From positions 1,473,142 through 1,537,141 of the forward strand of contig NZ_VLLL01000005.1 in NCBI RefSeq assembly GCF_007994225.1: DNA of 64,000 bases. Direction: 5' to 3'. This DNA is from Stackebrandtia albiflava. Lineage in GTDB: Bacteria > Actinomycetota > Actinomycetes > Mycobacteriales > Micromonosporaceae. The notes beneath the pieces were generated by a model. That model had not been told where the DNA came from. It did not search any database and was given only the letters and a program-made list of their open reading frames with translations. Positions 44,155 to 52,863 of this stretch are shown piece by piece (position 1 is the stretch's first letter; every line of letters starts with the position of its first letter). The position numbers and the translations under genes were made by a program.

Positions 44155-44700
44155 TCAGGCTCCTGCGCTGCGGTAGACGGTGACGATGGGGTTGCGGAGC
44201 ATGGCGGCGCGGTCGGCGTACCCGAGGGTCTCGACCACGGCGATGACGCCGTCCTGGCTGGGGTCGGGCGCCGGCGTGGTGCCGCCGGCCTCGTGCCGGG
44301 TGGGGTCGAACCGTTCACCCACCGGCGCCACGGTGGCGACACCGGCTTCGGCCAGGCCGGCGCCGATCCGGTCGGCGATGGCCTGACTGGTGGCGCGGTC
44401 ACGCACGTAGATGCAGGTGTTGATGAGGGTGCGGCGTTCGGCGCCCAACTGGTCGATGGTGGCCAGCGCGGCCGGGTCGGGTTGCTCGGTGCCTGCGGCG
44501 GCGGCCGGTTGCAGCCGCCCGGCCAGGATCAGCAGCACGCACACACCGGCGAGGGCCGCGCCGGCCGCGCCGGCGACCGCGGCCGGTACGGCGAACGACG
44601 CCTCTTCGGTGGCGGCGAGTAGTCCGGTGACGGCGCCGGTCGTTGCCGTGGCGGCAATGACCGCCACTGTGGCTATCAGCCGCAGGTGGCTTGTCGACAT
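44155..44700 (-). CDS. Membrane-anchored GrpE-like protein
   Basis: The 181-residue protein has two hydrophobic segments (about 7-28 and 38-60), then a cytoplasmic domain similar to the beta-domain of the nucleotide-exchange factor GrpE: ACIYVRDR-like TCIYVRDRATSQAIADR near 95, GVATVAPVGERFDPTRHEAGG near 118 and GVIAVVETLGYADRAAMLRNPIVTVYR near 148. It lacks the long N-terminal GrpE helix and has a membrane anchor instead. It would exchange nucleotide on an Hsp70 at the membrane. It is encoded just before the IniA-like dynamin and after the IniC-like dynamin, in one operon. The assignment rests on motif resemblance. Confidence 0.68.
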   Translation of the reverse strand: MSTSHLRLIATVAVIAATATTGAVTGLLAATEEASFAVPAAVAGAAGAALAGVCVLLILAGRLQPAAAAGTEQPDPAALATIDQLGAERRTLINTCIYVRDRATSQAIADRIGAGLAEAGVATVAPVGERFDPTRHEAGGTTPAPDPSQDGVIAVVETLGYADRAAMLRNPIVTVYRSAGA

Positions 44701-44754
44701 CGGGTTCTCCTATCGAGGTGCGTGGGGGTCGAAGCGGGTGGGGGTGTGTCGAGC

Positions 44755-46266
44755 CTAATGCGCCGGCCGGGGGTTTCGCAGCCGCTGAGCGACCAGGTGG
44801 AAGCCGCGGGCGACGACGTGGGCGACGCGGGCCTGCGCGGGGGAGGCGCCGCCGACGGCGAACGCCCGCCACCGGTTGTTGGCCTCCAGGGCGGCACGGA
44901 TCAGGGCCTCGGGTGGCTGGTGCGGCATTCCCAGGACCCGCTGCGGGTCCGACGTCAACGCCAGGCGCGCGACCTCGGCCTCCATGTCGGCGGGCAGTTC
45001 GACGGCGCCGGTGGTGACCTGGGCGGCGACCTCGATGAGCCGCAACCGGTGGTATTCGGGGTCTTGGATGACGCGTTCGATGGCGTCGCGCAGCATCTCG
45101 CGTTCGGCGGGGTGTTCGCTGGCGGAGGCGACCGCCTCCAGCCGGGTCAGGCCCCAACCGGCCTTGATGGCGTCGGTCCGCAACTGGAACGCCTGGTCCA
45201 GTGTGGTGCGCAGGCGCGGGAACCCGGAAGCGGCGAACAGCATCCGCACCAGTTCACCGGTGGCCATCTGCGGGTTGGCGACCAGGTGCGCGATGGCGAA
45301 GTTGATGCCGTACAGGTCCAGCAGCCGCAGCAGGCGTTCACGCTGCTCCGGCGGCACGGGGCATTCCCGGGTCGCGAACAGGGACGCGGCGGCCAGCAGG
45401 ATGGCGCGTTCCTCGGCGGGCAGTTCGGCGAGTTTCCGCAGCGCCTCGCAGTCGCCGGCGGTGAGGCGCCCGGCCTCGGTGGTCTCGGCGAGCAGCCCCA
45501 CCACCGGCACCACGTCCGACACCACGCGCCGCATCACCTGCGACTGGTTGCGCGACAGGGGTTCGGCGACCGGCCAGGGGTCTCCGGCGGGCGTGGGCGC
45601 GAGCTTGTCGATCTTGTTGAACAGGCCGAGCGAGTTGATGGGGTTGCTCGACAGTTTCGACGACATGGTGCGAAACGCCTGCAACGCGGCCAGGTCGTCC
45701 TCACGGACCGACTGGGTGAACACGTAGATGATGGCCTCGGCGCCCGACAGCGCAGACTGGCTGTCGGGATCGATGTCGTCGGCGATGGGCGCGTCGAACA
45801 GGAACTTGCGGGCCTCGTCGGAGATGGAGGTGTTCACCGACGACATGCCGGGGGTGTCGACGACCGTGAGGTTCTCGAGGCGGTCGGAGGTCAACGTGAC
45901 GTCGATGTAGGCGATCTGTTCACGCGGCACCGACAGACGCTGCGGGATCATCCCCGACTCGTCCAGGGGCAGGCTGGTGCGGGAACCGTCCCGTTTGACG
46001 ACGTCGACACGGTCGGAGGTGCCGTAACGGAACTGCGTCACCAACCGGGTGCACTCACCGACCTCGGTGGGTGCGACCCGCCGCCCGATCAACGCGTTCA
46101 CCAGAGTGGACTTACCGGCTTTGAGGCGGCCGGCGATCGCCACCCGAAGCGGCTGCCCGATGCGTTGCCGCACGCCGTCGACCTCGGCGCGGGCGCGGGG
46201 CGACAACCGCGGCGCCAGTTCGGTGCACAACCCGGCTACCCGGGTACTCAATGGGCCAGATGCCAT
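44755..46266 (-). CDS. Dynamin-like GTPase (IniC-like)
   Basis: The 503-residue protein has G1 GRLKAGKST at 46-54, a G2 region GECTRLVTQF near 70, G3 DTPGMSS near 130 and G4 NKID near 210, followed by an alpha-helical stalk. No hydrophobic insertion helices are evident, unlike the IniA-like partner, so the two may act as an unequal pair. The start is ATG at 46266 without an obvious Shine-Dalgarno sequence; the frame is open further upstream but that part is not protein-like. It is first in the minus-strand operon and divergent from a LuxR-type regulator. Confidence 0.85.
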   Translation of the reverse strand: MASGPLSTRVAGLCTELAPRLSPRARAEVDGVRQRIGQPLRVAIAGRLKAGKSTLVNALIGRRVAPTEVGECTRLVTQFRYGTSDRVDVVKRDGSRTSLPLDESGMIPQRLSVPREQIAYIDVTLTSDRLENLTVVDTPGMSSVNTSISDEARKFLFDAPIADDIDPDSQSALSGAEAIIYVFTQSVREDDLAALQAFRTMSSKLSSNPINSLGLFNKIDKLAPTPAGDPWPVAEPLSRNQSQVMRRVVSDVVPVVGLLAETTEAGRLTAGDCEALRKLAELPAEERAILLAAASLFATRECPVPPEQRERLLRLLDLYGINFAIAHLVANPQMATGELVRMLFAASGFPRLRTTLDQAFQLRTDAIKAGWGLTRLEAVASASEHPAEREMLRDAIERVIQDPEYHRLRLIEVAAQVTTGAVELPADMEAEVARLALTSDPQRVLGMPHQPPEALIRAALEANNRWRAFAVGGASPAQARVAHVVARGFHLVAQRLRNPRPAH

Positions 46267-46621
46267 GGTGATAGGGCGCTTTCGCCGACGGACGACACCG
46301 CTTTGGCTGTGGGCGCCGACCTCCCTTCCGTACACGACCAGTAGTGAACCGGCAGGCGCGCACACCACCCGCCGCGGTGACCAGAATGCCGACGCTACCT
46401 CACCCCGGCCAGTCGCCGCCGTCTCGCCCGGGCGGCGCGCACACCCCCGGCCGAGGAGGGCACCGACCGCCTCGTCGAGTCGAAATATGATGGCGGGTAC
46501 GGCGTCACCTCGCCTGGCTGGCAAGGTGATACCACGACCCTACGAGCCGCCGCGCACACCGACATCCCGGTTTCGTGCCACCCGCGCGCGACGCTCGTCT
46601 TTCGAAGCGGGAAGGAGCCAC
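46267..46621. other. 355-bp divergent intergenic region between IniC-like gene and LuxR-type regulator
   Basis: No gene is evident. It must hold both promoters. GTCGAAATATGATGG near 46479-46493 is locally AT-richer and could include a -10. I see no strong inverted repeat. Confidence 0.5.
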
Positions 46622-49093
46622 GTGCCCCAGGCCACCACCGGCCCGGCCGACCAGCACCCGGGCCACCCCACGCCGGTCGCCGACCCCCTGGCCACCGGTA
46701 TCGCCCACACGCTGCAACAACCGGGCCTGGCCGTCGTCACCGGCGTGGCCGGTATCGGCCGCACCACCGTCCTCCAACGCCTGGCGTCGGCGTTTCGCGG
46801 CCCGGTCCACCACGGCGGTGGCCTGTCGATGCTGCGCGCCCGACCGGGCCTGGCCCTGTCACGGGCCGTACGCGCCGGGCTTCCCGTCCACGACGTCGCA
46901 CTGTGCGCCGAGGCCGTCCGGTCCCGGGTCCGTGGCGGCCTGTTGATCATCGACGACCTGCAGTGGTGCGACCCGGTGACCCTGGCGGTACTGCCGCACC
47001 TGGCGGCGCACTGCCGCATCGCGGCGGCACTTCGCACCCCACACCGGCTCCCGGACGCGGCCGTGGCCGCGCTGCGCGAGGCGGGCACGTTCCTGCCGGT
47101 GCCGCCCCTGTCGACGACCGCGGCGACCGAGCTGGTGACCCGGTTGGCGCCGGGACTGGCCGAGCCGGCCGCGGCGCAACTGGCGCGCCGCGGCGGCGGC
47201 AACCCGTTGGTGTTGTCGTCGCTGGCGCGCACCGCGCAACACCACCCGCGGCGGCTGCACGCACCCGCCCGCGACGACGACACCGCCGTGCACGCGGTCG
47301 CCGAGTCCATCGCCGACCTGCCCCGCGCCGAACGCACCGCCTTGGCCGCGCTGGGGCTGCTGGGGCGTCCGGCGTCGACGGCGACACTGGGCGCCGGTGT
47401 GCAGGGCCTCGCCGAAGCCGGGATGGTCCGCCTCGACGGTGACGTCGCCGCGGCGGCGTCACCGTTCGTGGCCGAGGTCGCCGCGGGACTGTTGGACGCC
47501 GACGCCCGCGTCGCCCTCCACCGGCGGCTCGCCGCGCTCGTCGACGACCTGGAGGCCGCCAGGCACCTGGCCGCCGCCGGAGACCACGACGCCGCACGTG
47601 ACCGCGCCAAGGCCGCCGCCACGGTGGACAACAAGGCGTTGCGGGCCGAGGCGCTGCTGTTCGCGGTGTCGCTGCCGGGCAGCCACGGCGAGGACGACCG
47701 GGTGGCCGCCGCGGCGGCGGCACTGTCGGTGGGCAGGCCCCGCTCGGCGTTGACGGTACTGGCCGAGGCGTCGTCGGTGCGGGCGGCGGTGTTGCGTGTG
47801 GACGCGCAGCTGCACGCCGGGCAGCCCGAACGTGCCCGCCTGGCCGCGGCCGACCTGCCCGATGCGGCGGCGGCACCGGAGGCGGCGTACGACATCGACC
47901 GGGTCCGGTTGTTGTGCGCGCCGCCCGGTGGCGCGGTGCGGGAACTGGCCGCGCAGATCCGCGCCCGGCACGGGGAACGCCCGCCGCACCCGGGGTTGGC
48001 GGCGGCCCTGGCGGCGGCCGACGCGGCGGCGCGGGCACCGGGCTGGAAGGCCGCCCTGGCGGCGGCGGCGGCCGCGGCCGGTCGTGACGGTGACGCGGTG
48101 TCGGCCAGGTGGAGCGCGTGGCTGCTGGTGGAGTGCCTGATCGCCGACGGTGAGCTGGCCGCGGCGCAGCAGGCGTGCGCGGCGGCGGCGCAGGCGTGCA
48201 CCGTGGATCACGCGTTCAGTTGGCAGACCCGGTTCGTGGCGGCGCAACTGTGGTGCCAGGTGCTGCAGGGCCGTGAACTGGACGCCGCGACGGGCCGCGC
48301 GGTGTCGCTTCTGGACCACGCGTTGCCGTCGGTGGCGCGTGGTTACGCCTCGGCGGCGGCGAGCCTGGCCGAGGCCGACGCCGGTGCGTTGCGTAACGCC
48401 CGGTACCGGCTGCGGCGCGCCGGGACTATCCCGGAGTCGGTGGCGCAGCTGCTTCGCTGGGTGACCGGTGAGGCGGCGTGGTTGGACAATCAGCCGCAGC
48501 AGGCGGCGGTCACGGCCGAGGGGTCGGCGCCGGGGCTGGTCGCGGGTCTGCGTTACATCACCGGTCACTGGGCGGCGCACGACGGGGCCGCGGCTCCTCC
48601 GGACCCGGCCGCCGACGGCCTTCCGGAGCCGGCGCGGCGCACGTTGGCGGCGTGGCACGCCGCGACCGGTTTCGACGCCGCCGCCGACGCCTGGCGGGAC
48701 CTGGTGGTGCGTGAGCAGGTGCGGTGCCTGTTGGCGGCGGGCGTGCACGCGGTGGAGGCGGCCTCGGCGGTGCCGCCGTTGGAGGAGGCCGAACGGTTGG
48801 CCGACGAGGCGGGCCTGACGGTGTTGGCGGGGCGGGCACGTCAGGCGCTTCGGCGTCACCGGGTCCGGCGTGACCAGCGTGGCGCCCGCGCCGGCGACGA
48901 GTTGACCGCGCGTGAGCGGCAGGTGTTGGCGATGGTCGCCGACGGGGACCCGACCCGGCGGATCGCGGGGGCGTTGGGCATCACCCGGGAGACCGTGGAG
49001 ACCCACATCAGGGCCGGTATGCGCAAACTGGGCGCCAAGACCCGCACCGAGGCGGCGGTGAGGGCGGCGACGATGCAGGAGAGGGGGCCGTGA
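46622..49093 (+). CDS. LuxR-family regulator with STAND/LAL-type ATPase module; Walker A Lys replaced by Arg
   Basis: The 823-residue protein has an AAA/STAND-like nucleotide-binding region (about 25-230; Walker A GVAGIGRTT at 41-49 and Walker B LLIIDDLQWCD near 103-113), a long alanine-rich helical repeat region and a C-terminal LuxR helix-turn-helix (about 755-820; LTARERQVLAMVADGDPTRRIAGALGITRETVETHIRAG). The conserved Walker A Lys is Arg47, so ATP hydrolysis may be impaired. GTG at 46622 follows AAGGAG. It is divergent from the dynamin operon and is its likely regulator. The next gene overlaps its stop. Confidence 0.82.
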   Translation: MPQATTGPADQHPGHPTPVADPLATGIAHTLQQPGLAVVTGVAGIGRTTVLQRLASAFRGPVHHGGGLSMLRARPGLALSRAVRAGLPVHDVALCAEAVRSRVRGGLLIIDDLQWCDPVTLAVLPHLAAHCRIAAALRTPHRLPDAAVAALREAGTFLPVPPLSTTAATELVTRLAPGLAEPAAAQLARRGGGNPLVLSSLARTAQHHPRRLHAPARDDDTAVHAVAESIADLPRAERTALAALGLLGRPASTATLGAGVQGLAEAGMVRLDGDVAAAASPFVAEVAAGLLDADARVALHRRLAALVDDLEAARHLAAAGDHDAARDRAKAAATVDNKALRAEALLFAVSLPGSHGEDDRVAAAAAALSVGRPRSALTVLAEASSVRAAVLRVDAQLHAGQPERARLAAADLPDAAAAPEAAYDIDRVRLLCAPPGGAVRELAAQIRARHGERPPHPGLAAALAAADAAARAPGWKAALAAAAAAAGRDGDAVSARWSAWLLVECLIADGELAAAQQACAAAAQACTVDHAFSWQTRFVAAQLWCQVLQGRELDAATGRAVSLLDHALPSVARGYASAAASLAEADAGALRNARYRLRRAGTIPESVAQLLRWVTGEAAWLDNQPQQAAVTAEGSAPGLVAGLRYITGHWAAHDGAAAPPDPAADGLPEPARRTLAAWHAATGFDAAADAWRDLVVREQVRCLLAAGVHAVEAASAVPPLEEAERLADEAGLTVLAGRARQALRRHRVRRDQRGARAGDELTARERQVLAMVADGDPTRRIAGALGITRETVETHIRAGMRKLGAKTRTEAAVRAATMQERGP

Positions 49094-49614
49094 CAGTGGC
49101 GGCACCGTTGTATGTGGTGGGGACCGCGCAGGAGGCGACGACGGTGTTGCGGCGCCTGGCGCGGGCGGGCTGGCAGACCCGGCAGGGTTTCGCCATCACC
49201 GACACCGGTTGGGATGTCAGTGCCGGGCGGGTGGTGCGTTACGGGCGGGTTCCCGATTCCGACACCGCGGCGTTGGCGGTGTTGGCGGCGGCGCGTGGCG
49301 CCGGCGTGGTGTGCGTGTGTGACCCGGTGTCGCAGGCGGGTCTGGTGTTGACGGCCGACCTGGGGCGGATCGGTCCGGTGGGGGTGGATCCGGTGGCGCA
49401 GATCCCGTCGCAGCCGGGGCCGGAGTTGCCGGTGACCGAGGAGCAGGCGGCGTTGTTGGCGCGGCTGGCCGACGGGGAGACGATCGCGGCCGCCGCCGAG
49501 GCGGAGTTCCTGTCGCTTCGTACCGCCAACCGGCGGATCGCGGCGGCGCGTAAGGCGTTGGGGGTGGCGACCACACGTGAGGCGGTGTTGGCGTTCATGA
49601 GGCGTCGCCGGTGA
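49090..49614 (+). CDS. Small helix-turn-helix protein coupled to the LuxR-type regulator
   Basis: The 174-residue protein has an N-terminal alpha/beta domain (1-100; AAPLYVVGTAQEATTVLRRL) and a C-terminal LuxR/sigma-like helix-turn-helix (about 112-172; VTEEQAALLARLADGETIAAAAEAEFLSLRTANRRIAAARKALG). It overlaps the preceding stop (GTGA), so the two are co-translated and may act together. I do not recognise the N-terminal domain. Its last 20 bp overlap the convergent acyltransferase gene. Confidence 0.68.
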   Translation: MTVAAPLYVVGTAQEATTVLRRLARAGWQTRQGFAITDTGWDVSAGRVVRYGRVPDSDTAALAVLAAARGAGVVCVCDPVSQAGLVLTADLGRIGPVGVDPVAQIPSQPGPELPVTEEQAALLARLADGETIAAAAEAEFLSLRTANRRIAAARKALGVATTREAVLAFMRRRR

Positions 49615-50422
49615 CCTCGTCGCGGCGGTAGGTGCGCGCGGTCGACAGTGGCCGGGTGTGGTCGACGTGGCGGGGCATGACGGGTTCGTCGGCGCGCAGG
49701 GGCAATAGTGCGTCGAGGCCGTGGCGGGTGATGCGGTCGGCGGCGGCGCGGGCGGCGGAGGGGTCGCCGGGGGACAGGTCGGACAGGTCGACGACGCCGG
49801 CGAAGTGGACGCGGGCGACGGGCCGCCGGTACACCGCGCTCAGCAGGGTGGCGGCCATGGTGGCGGGCCGGTCCCAGGCCATGATCTCGTGGGCTCCCCA
49901 CTGCGCGACGACCAGGACGGGTGCGCCGGTGTGCAGGGCGAGGCGGGCGGCGCCGGTCTTGGCGCGTTCGGGCCACAGGCCGGGATCGAGGCTGATGCGG
50001 CCTTCGGGGTACAGCAGGATCGTCGAGTTCTCGGCGAGGGCGTCGCCGGCGCGGTGGAGGGCGTCGGTGACGGTGCGGTGGCCGCGGTCGACGCGGATGT
50101 GCCCGGACGCGCGCATGATGGCGCCGAACACGGGTGCGCGGAACATGCCGCCGGTGGCCAGGAAGCGGGGGGCGACGCCGTGGGCGGCGCAGGCGGCGAT
50201 GAGGACGAACGGGTCGAAGGTGCCGACGTGGTTGGACACGATGATCAGAGGGCCGTCGCGTAGTGCGGCGGGGATGTCACCGGTGACGCGGAGTCGGCAG
50301 AACAGTGGTACGGCGCGGCGTAGCAGGCGCAGCAGGAGGCGCCACAGCGGCGGAACCCGGTAACTTTTACGTGATGTAGAATCTTCTACGTTATGTAGAG
50401 ACTCTGGGGGAGAGGTACCCAT
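49595..50422 (-). CDS. PlsC-type 1-acyl-glycerol-3-phosphate acyltransferase
   Basis: The 275-residue protein has the acyltransferase motifs NHVGTFD (H-x4-D) near residue 66, GHIRVDRG near 107 and LYPEGRIS near 140, and a basic hydrophobic N-terminus near residues 28-45. It should transfer an acyl chain to a lysophospholipid at the membrane. The only standard start in frame that includes the N-terminus is the ATG at 50422, preceded by AAGGA, but this start lies across the cydA ATG (50421) on the other strand. A non-standard start further in cannot be ruled out. Confidence 0.8.
   Translation of the reverse strand: MGTSPPESLHNVEDSTSRKSYRVPPLWRLLLRLLRRAVPLFCRLRVTGDIPAALRDGPLIIVSNHVGTFDPFVLIAACAAHGVAPRFLATGGMFRAPVFGAIMRASGHIRVDRGHRTVTDALHRAGDALAENSTILLYPEGRISLDPGLWPERAKTGAARLALHTGAPVLVVAQWGAHEIMAWDRPATMAATLLSAVYRRPVARVHFAGVVDLSDLSPGDPSAARAAADRITRHGLDALLPLRADEPVMPRHVDHTRPLSTARTYRRDEVTGDAS
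50376..50389. promoter_or_regulatory. Perfect 14-nt palindrome GTAGAA-TC-TTCTAC upstream of cydA
   Basis: The arms are exact, and another ATGTAGA half-site lies at 50393-50399. The local sequence is much richer in AT than the surroundings. It is 32-45 bp upstream of the cydA start and inside the acyltransferase reading frame near its start, so it could control cydAB. It does not look like the Rex operator known for cyd genes in Streptomyces. Confidence 0.55.
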
Positions 50423-51800
50423 GGAAGTCCTTGACGTCTCACGCTGGCAATTCGCCATCACCACCGTCTACCACTTTCTCTTCGTGCCACTCACCATCGG
50501 CCTGGCCTTCCTCGTCGCCGGCTTCCACACCGCCTGGCACCGCACCGGCAAGACCCACTGGCTCACCCTCACCCGATTCTTCGGCAAACTCCTCATCATC
50601 AACTTCGCCATGGGCATCGTCACCGGCATCGTCCAGGAATTCCAATTCGGAATGAACTGGTCGGCCTACTCCACCTACATCGGCGACATCTTCGGCGCAC
50701 CACTGGCCATAGAAGGACTCGCCGCCTTCTTCTTCGAATCCACCTTCCTCGGCCTGTGGATATTCGGATGGGACAAACTACCCGCCCGCATCCACCTCGC
50801 CTGCATCTGGACCGTCGCCGTGGCCACCACCGCCAGCGCCTACTTCATCCTGGTGGCCAACTCCTTCATGCAATGGCCCACCGGCCACACCCTCAACCCC
50901 GACACCGGACGCGTCGAACTCACCGACATCTGGGCACTACTGGGCAACAAGGTCGCCGCCATCACCTTCCCACACACCATCGCCGCCTGCTTCCTCACCG
51001 CGGGCACCTTCGTCATGGCCGTCGCCCTATGGCGCCTCATGCGCCACCGCGACGACGACACCACCAAGACCACCTTCACACCCGTGGTCAAGATCGGCGC
51101 CATCACCACCATCACCGCCGCCATCGCCCTGGCCGCCACCGGCGACATCCAAAGCAAGATCATGACCGACACCCAACCCATGAAGATGGCCGCCGCCGAA
51201 GGACTCTACGACACCCAACAAGGCGCCGGATTCTCCATCATCACCATCGGCACCCCCGACGGCAGCGAAGAAGTCTGGTCCCTGAAAATCCCCGGCCTAC
51301 TGTCCTGGCTGGGCACCGGCGACATCAACGGCGAAGTCCACGGCATCAACGACATCCAACACGAATACACCCAGCGATACGGCCCCGGCGACTACACCCC
51401 CAACATCCCCCTCACCTACTGGTCGTACCGCGGCATGATCGGCTTCGGCATGGCCGCCGCCGCCATCGCACTGGCCGCACTGTGGCTCACCCGCCGCGGC
51501 CGCATCCCCCGCCACTGGACCATCCGCACCGCCGTCACCCTCACCCCGCTACTACCCCTCGCCGGCTCCAGCCTCGGATGGATCTTCACCGAAACCGGCC
51601 GCCAACCCTGGATCGTGTTCACCCTCCTCAAAACCGCCGACGGCGTCTCACCCACCGTCACCCTCACACAGGTCCTCACCTCACTCATCGCCTTCACCAC
51701 CGTCTACGCCGCCCTGGCCGTCATCGAGATCGCCCTACTCCTGCGCTACATCAAAGCCGGCCCACCACCCCCCGAAACCGCCACCACCACCGACTACTGA
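50421..51800 (+). CDS. cydA: Cytochrome bd quinol oxidase subunit I
   Basis: The 459-residue membrane subunit carries the haems and quinol site of the high-affinity bd oxidase. The N-terminus LDVSRWQFAITTVYHFLFVPLTIG contains the haem b595 His region, GLAAFFFESTFLGLWIFGW follows near residue 96, and the quinol-binding Q-loop lies around 240-320 (MKMAAAEGLYDTQQGAGF). The loop is the short form. ATG at 50421 is preceded by GGGGGAGAGG. cydB follows after 17 bp. cydDC is not next to it. Confidence 0.95.
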   Translation: MEVLDVSRWQFAITTVYHFLFVPLTIGLAFLVAGFHTAWHRTGKTHWLTLTRFFGKLLIINFAMGIVTGIVQEFQFGMNWSAYSTYIGDIFGAPLAIEGLAAFFFESTFLGLWIFGWDKLPARIHLACIWTVAVATTASAYFILVANSFMQWPTGHTLNPDTGRVELTDIWALLGNKVAAITFPHTIAACFLTAGTFVMAVALWRLMRHRDDDTTKTTFTPVVKIGAITTITAAIALAATGDIQSKIMTDTQPMKMAAAEGLYDTQQGAGFSIITIGTPDGSEEVWSLKIPGLLSWLGTGDINGEVHGINDIQHEYTQRYGPGDYTPNIPLTYWSYRGMIGFGMAAAAIALAALWLTRRGRIPRHWTIRTAVTLTPLLPLAGSSLGWIFTETGRQPWIVFTLLKTADGVSPTVTLTQVLTSLIAFTTVYAALAVIEIALLLRYIKAGPPPPETATTTDY

Positions 51801-51817
51801 CCGAGGAGGACACCACC

Positions 51818-52813
51818 ATGGACCTACCCACCATCTGGTTCATCGTCATCGCGTTCTTCTGGACCGGCTACTTCGTCCTCGAAGGCTTCGACTTCGGCGT
51901 CGGCGCCCTCCTACCCGCCCTCGGCCGCCGCACACCCACCACCAAAGACACCATGCTCGCCACCATCGGCCCCGTCTGGGACGGCAACGAGGTCTGGCTC
52001 ATCGTCGCCGCCGGCGCCACCTTCGCCGCATTCCCCGCCTGGTACGCCACCCTCTTCAGCGGCTTCTACCTACCACTACTGGCCATCCTGCTGGCACTCA
52101 TCATCCGCGCCGTCGCCCTGGAATACCGCGGCAAACGCCCCGACCCCACCTGGCGCAGACGCTGCGACCTGGCCATCACCACCGGCTCACTCGTCCCCGC
52201 CTTCGGATGGGGCCTCATCTTCGCCAACCTCACCGACGGCGTCGCCCTCGACGCCCAAGGCCACCACACCGGCGCCCTCACCGACCTGCTCACCCCCTAC
52301 AACATCCTCGGCGGCGCCACCACCCTCACCCTCTTCCTCACCCACGGCGCCATATTCACCGCCCTCAAAACCACCGGCGACCTACGCCACACCGCCACCC
52401 GCGCCGCCACCCGACTCGGCCTGGCCACCACCGCCATCGCCGGCACATTCCTCACATGGACCGCCGCCACCCACGACCGGCCCATCGTCACCGCACTGGC
52501 CGCCACCGCCACCGCGACCCTGTGCGGCGCCGTCATCGCCAACCACCGCCGACGCGAAGGCATCGCCTTCACCGCCACCACCGTCACCATCGCCGCTGCC
52601 ACCGCGACCCTGTTCACCGCGATCTTCCCCGACGTCATACCCGCCGACGACCCCGCCAACAGCCTCACCGTGGCCGCCGCCGCCTCAAGCCCCTACACCC
52701 TCAAGATCATGACCATCGCCGCCGCCGTGTTCACCCCACTGGTCCTTGCCTACCAGACCTGGACCTACTGGGTGTTCCGCAAACGACTCACCGCCCCACC
52801 CGCCGGACACTGA
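51818..52813 (+). CDS. cydB: Cytochrome bd quinol oxidase subunit II
   Basis: The 331-residue protein has about eight helices and the CydB pattern: IWFIVIAFFWTGYFVLEGFDFGVG near residue 6, IGPVWDGNEVWLIVAAGATFAAFP near 50 and FGWGLIFANLTDG near 127. It completes the bd oxidase with CydA for respiration at low oxygen. ATG at 51818 follows GAGGAGGA. A hairpin follows its stop. Confidence 0.94.
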   Translation: MDLPTIWFIVIAFFWTGYFVLEGFDFGVGALLPALGRRTPTTKDTMLATIGPVWDGNEVWLIVAAGATFAAFPAWYATLFSGFYLPLLAILLALIIRAVALEYRGKRPDPTWRRRCDLAITTGSLVPAFGWGLIFANLTDGVALDAQGHHTGALTDLLTPYNILGGATTLTLFLTHGAIFTALKTTGDLRHTATRAATRLGLATTAIAGTFLTWTAATHDRPIVTALAATATATLCGAVIANHRRREGIAFTATTVTIAAATATLFTAIFPDVIPADDPANSLTVAAAASSPYTLKIMTIAAAVFTPLVLAYQTWTYWVFRKRLTAPPAGH

Positions 52814-52834
52814 CCCACCCACCACGCGGGTGGG
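52814..52834. terminator. Short hairpin after cydB
   Basis: CCCACCC and GGGTGGG pair over 7 bp around a 7-nt loop, directly after the cydB stop. It may serve cydAB and the convergent gene. Confidence 0.5.
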
Positions 52835-52863
52835 CGCGGCGCACCGACACCCACCCGCACCGG

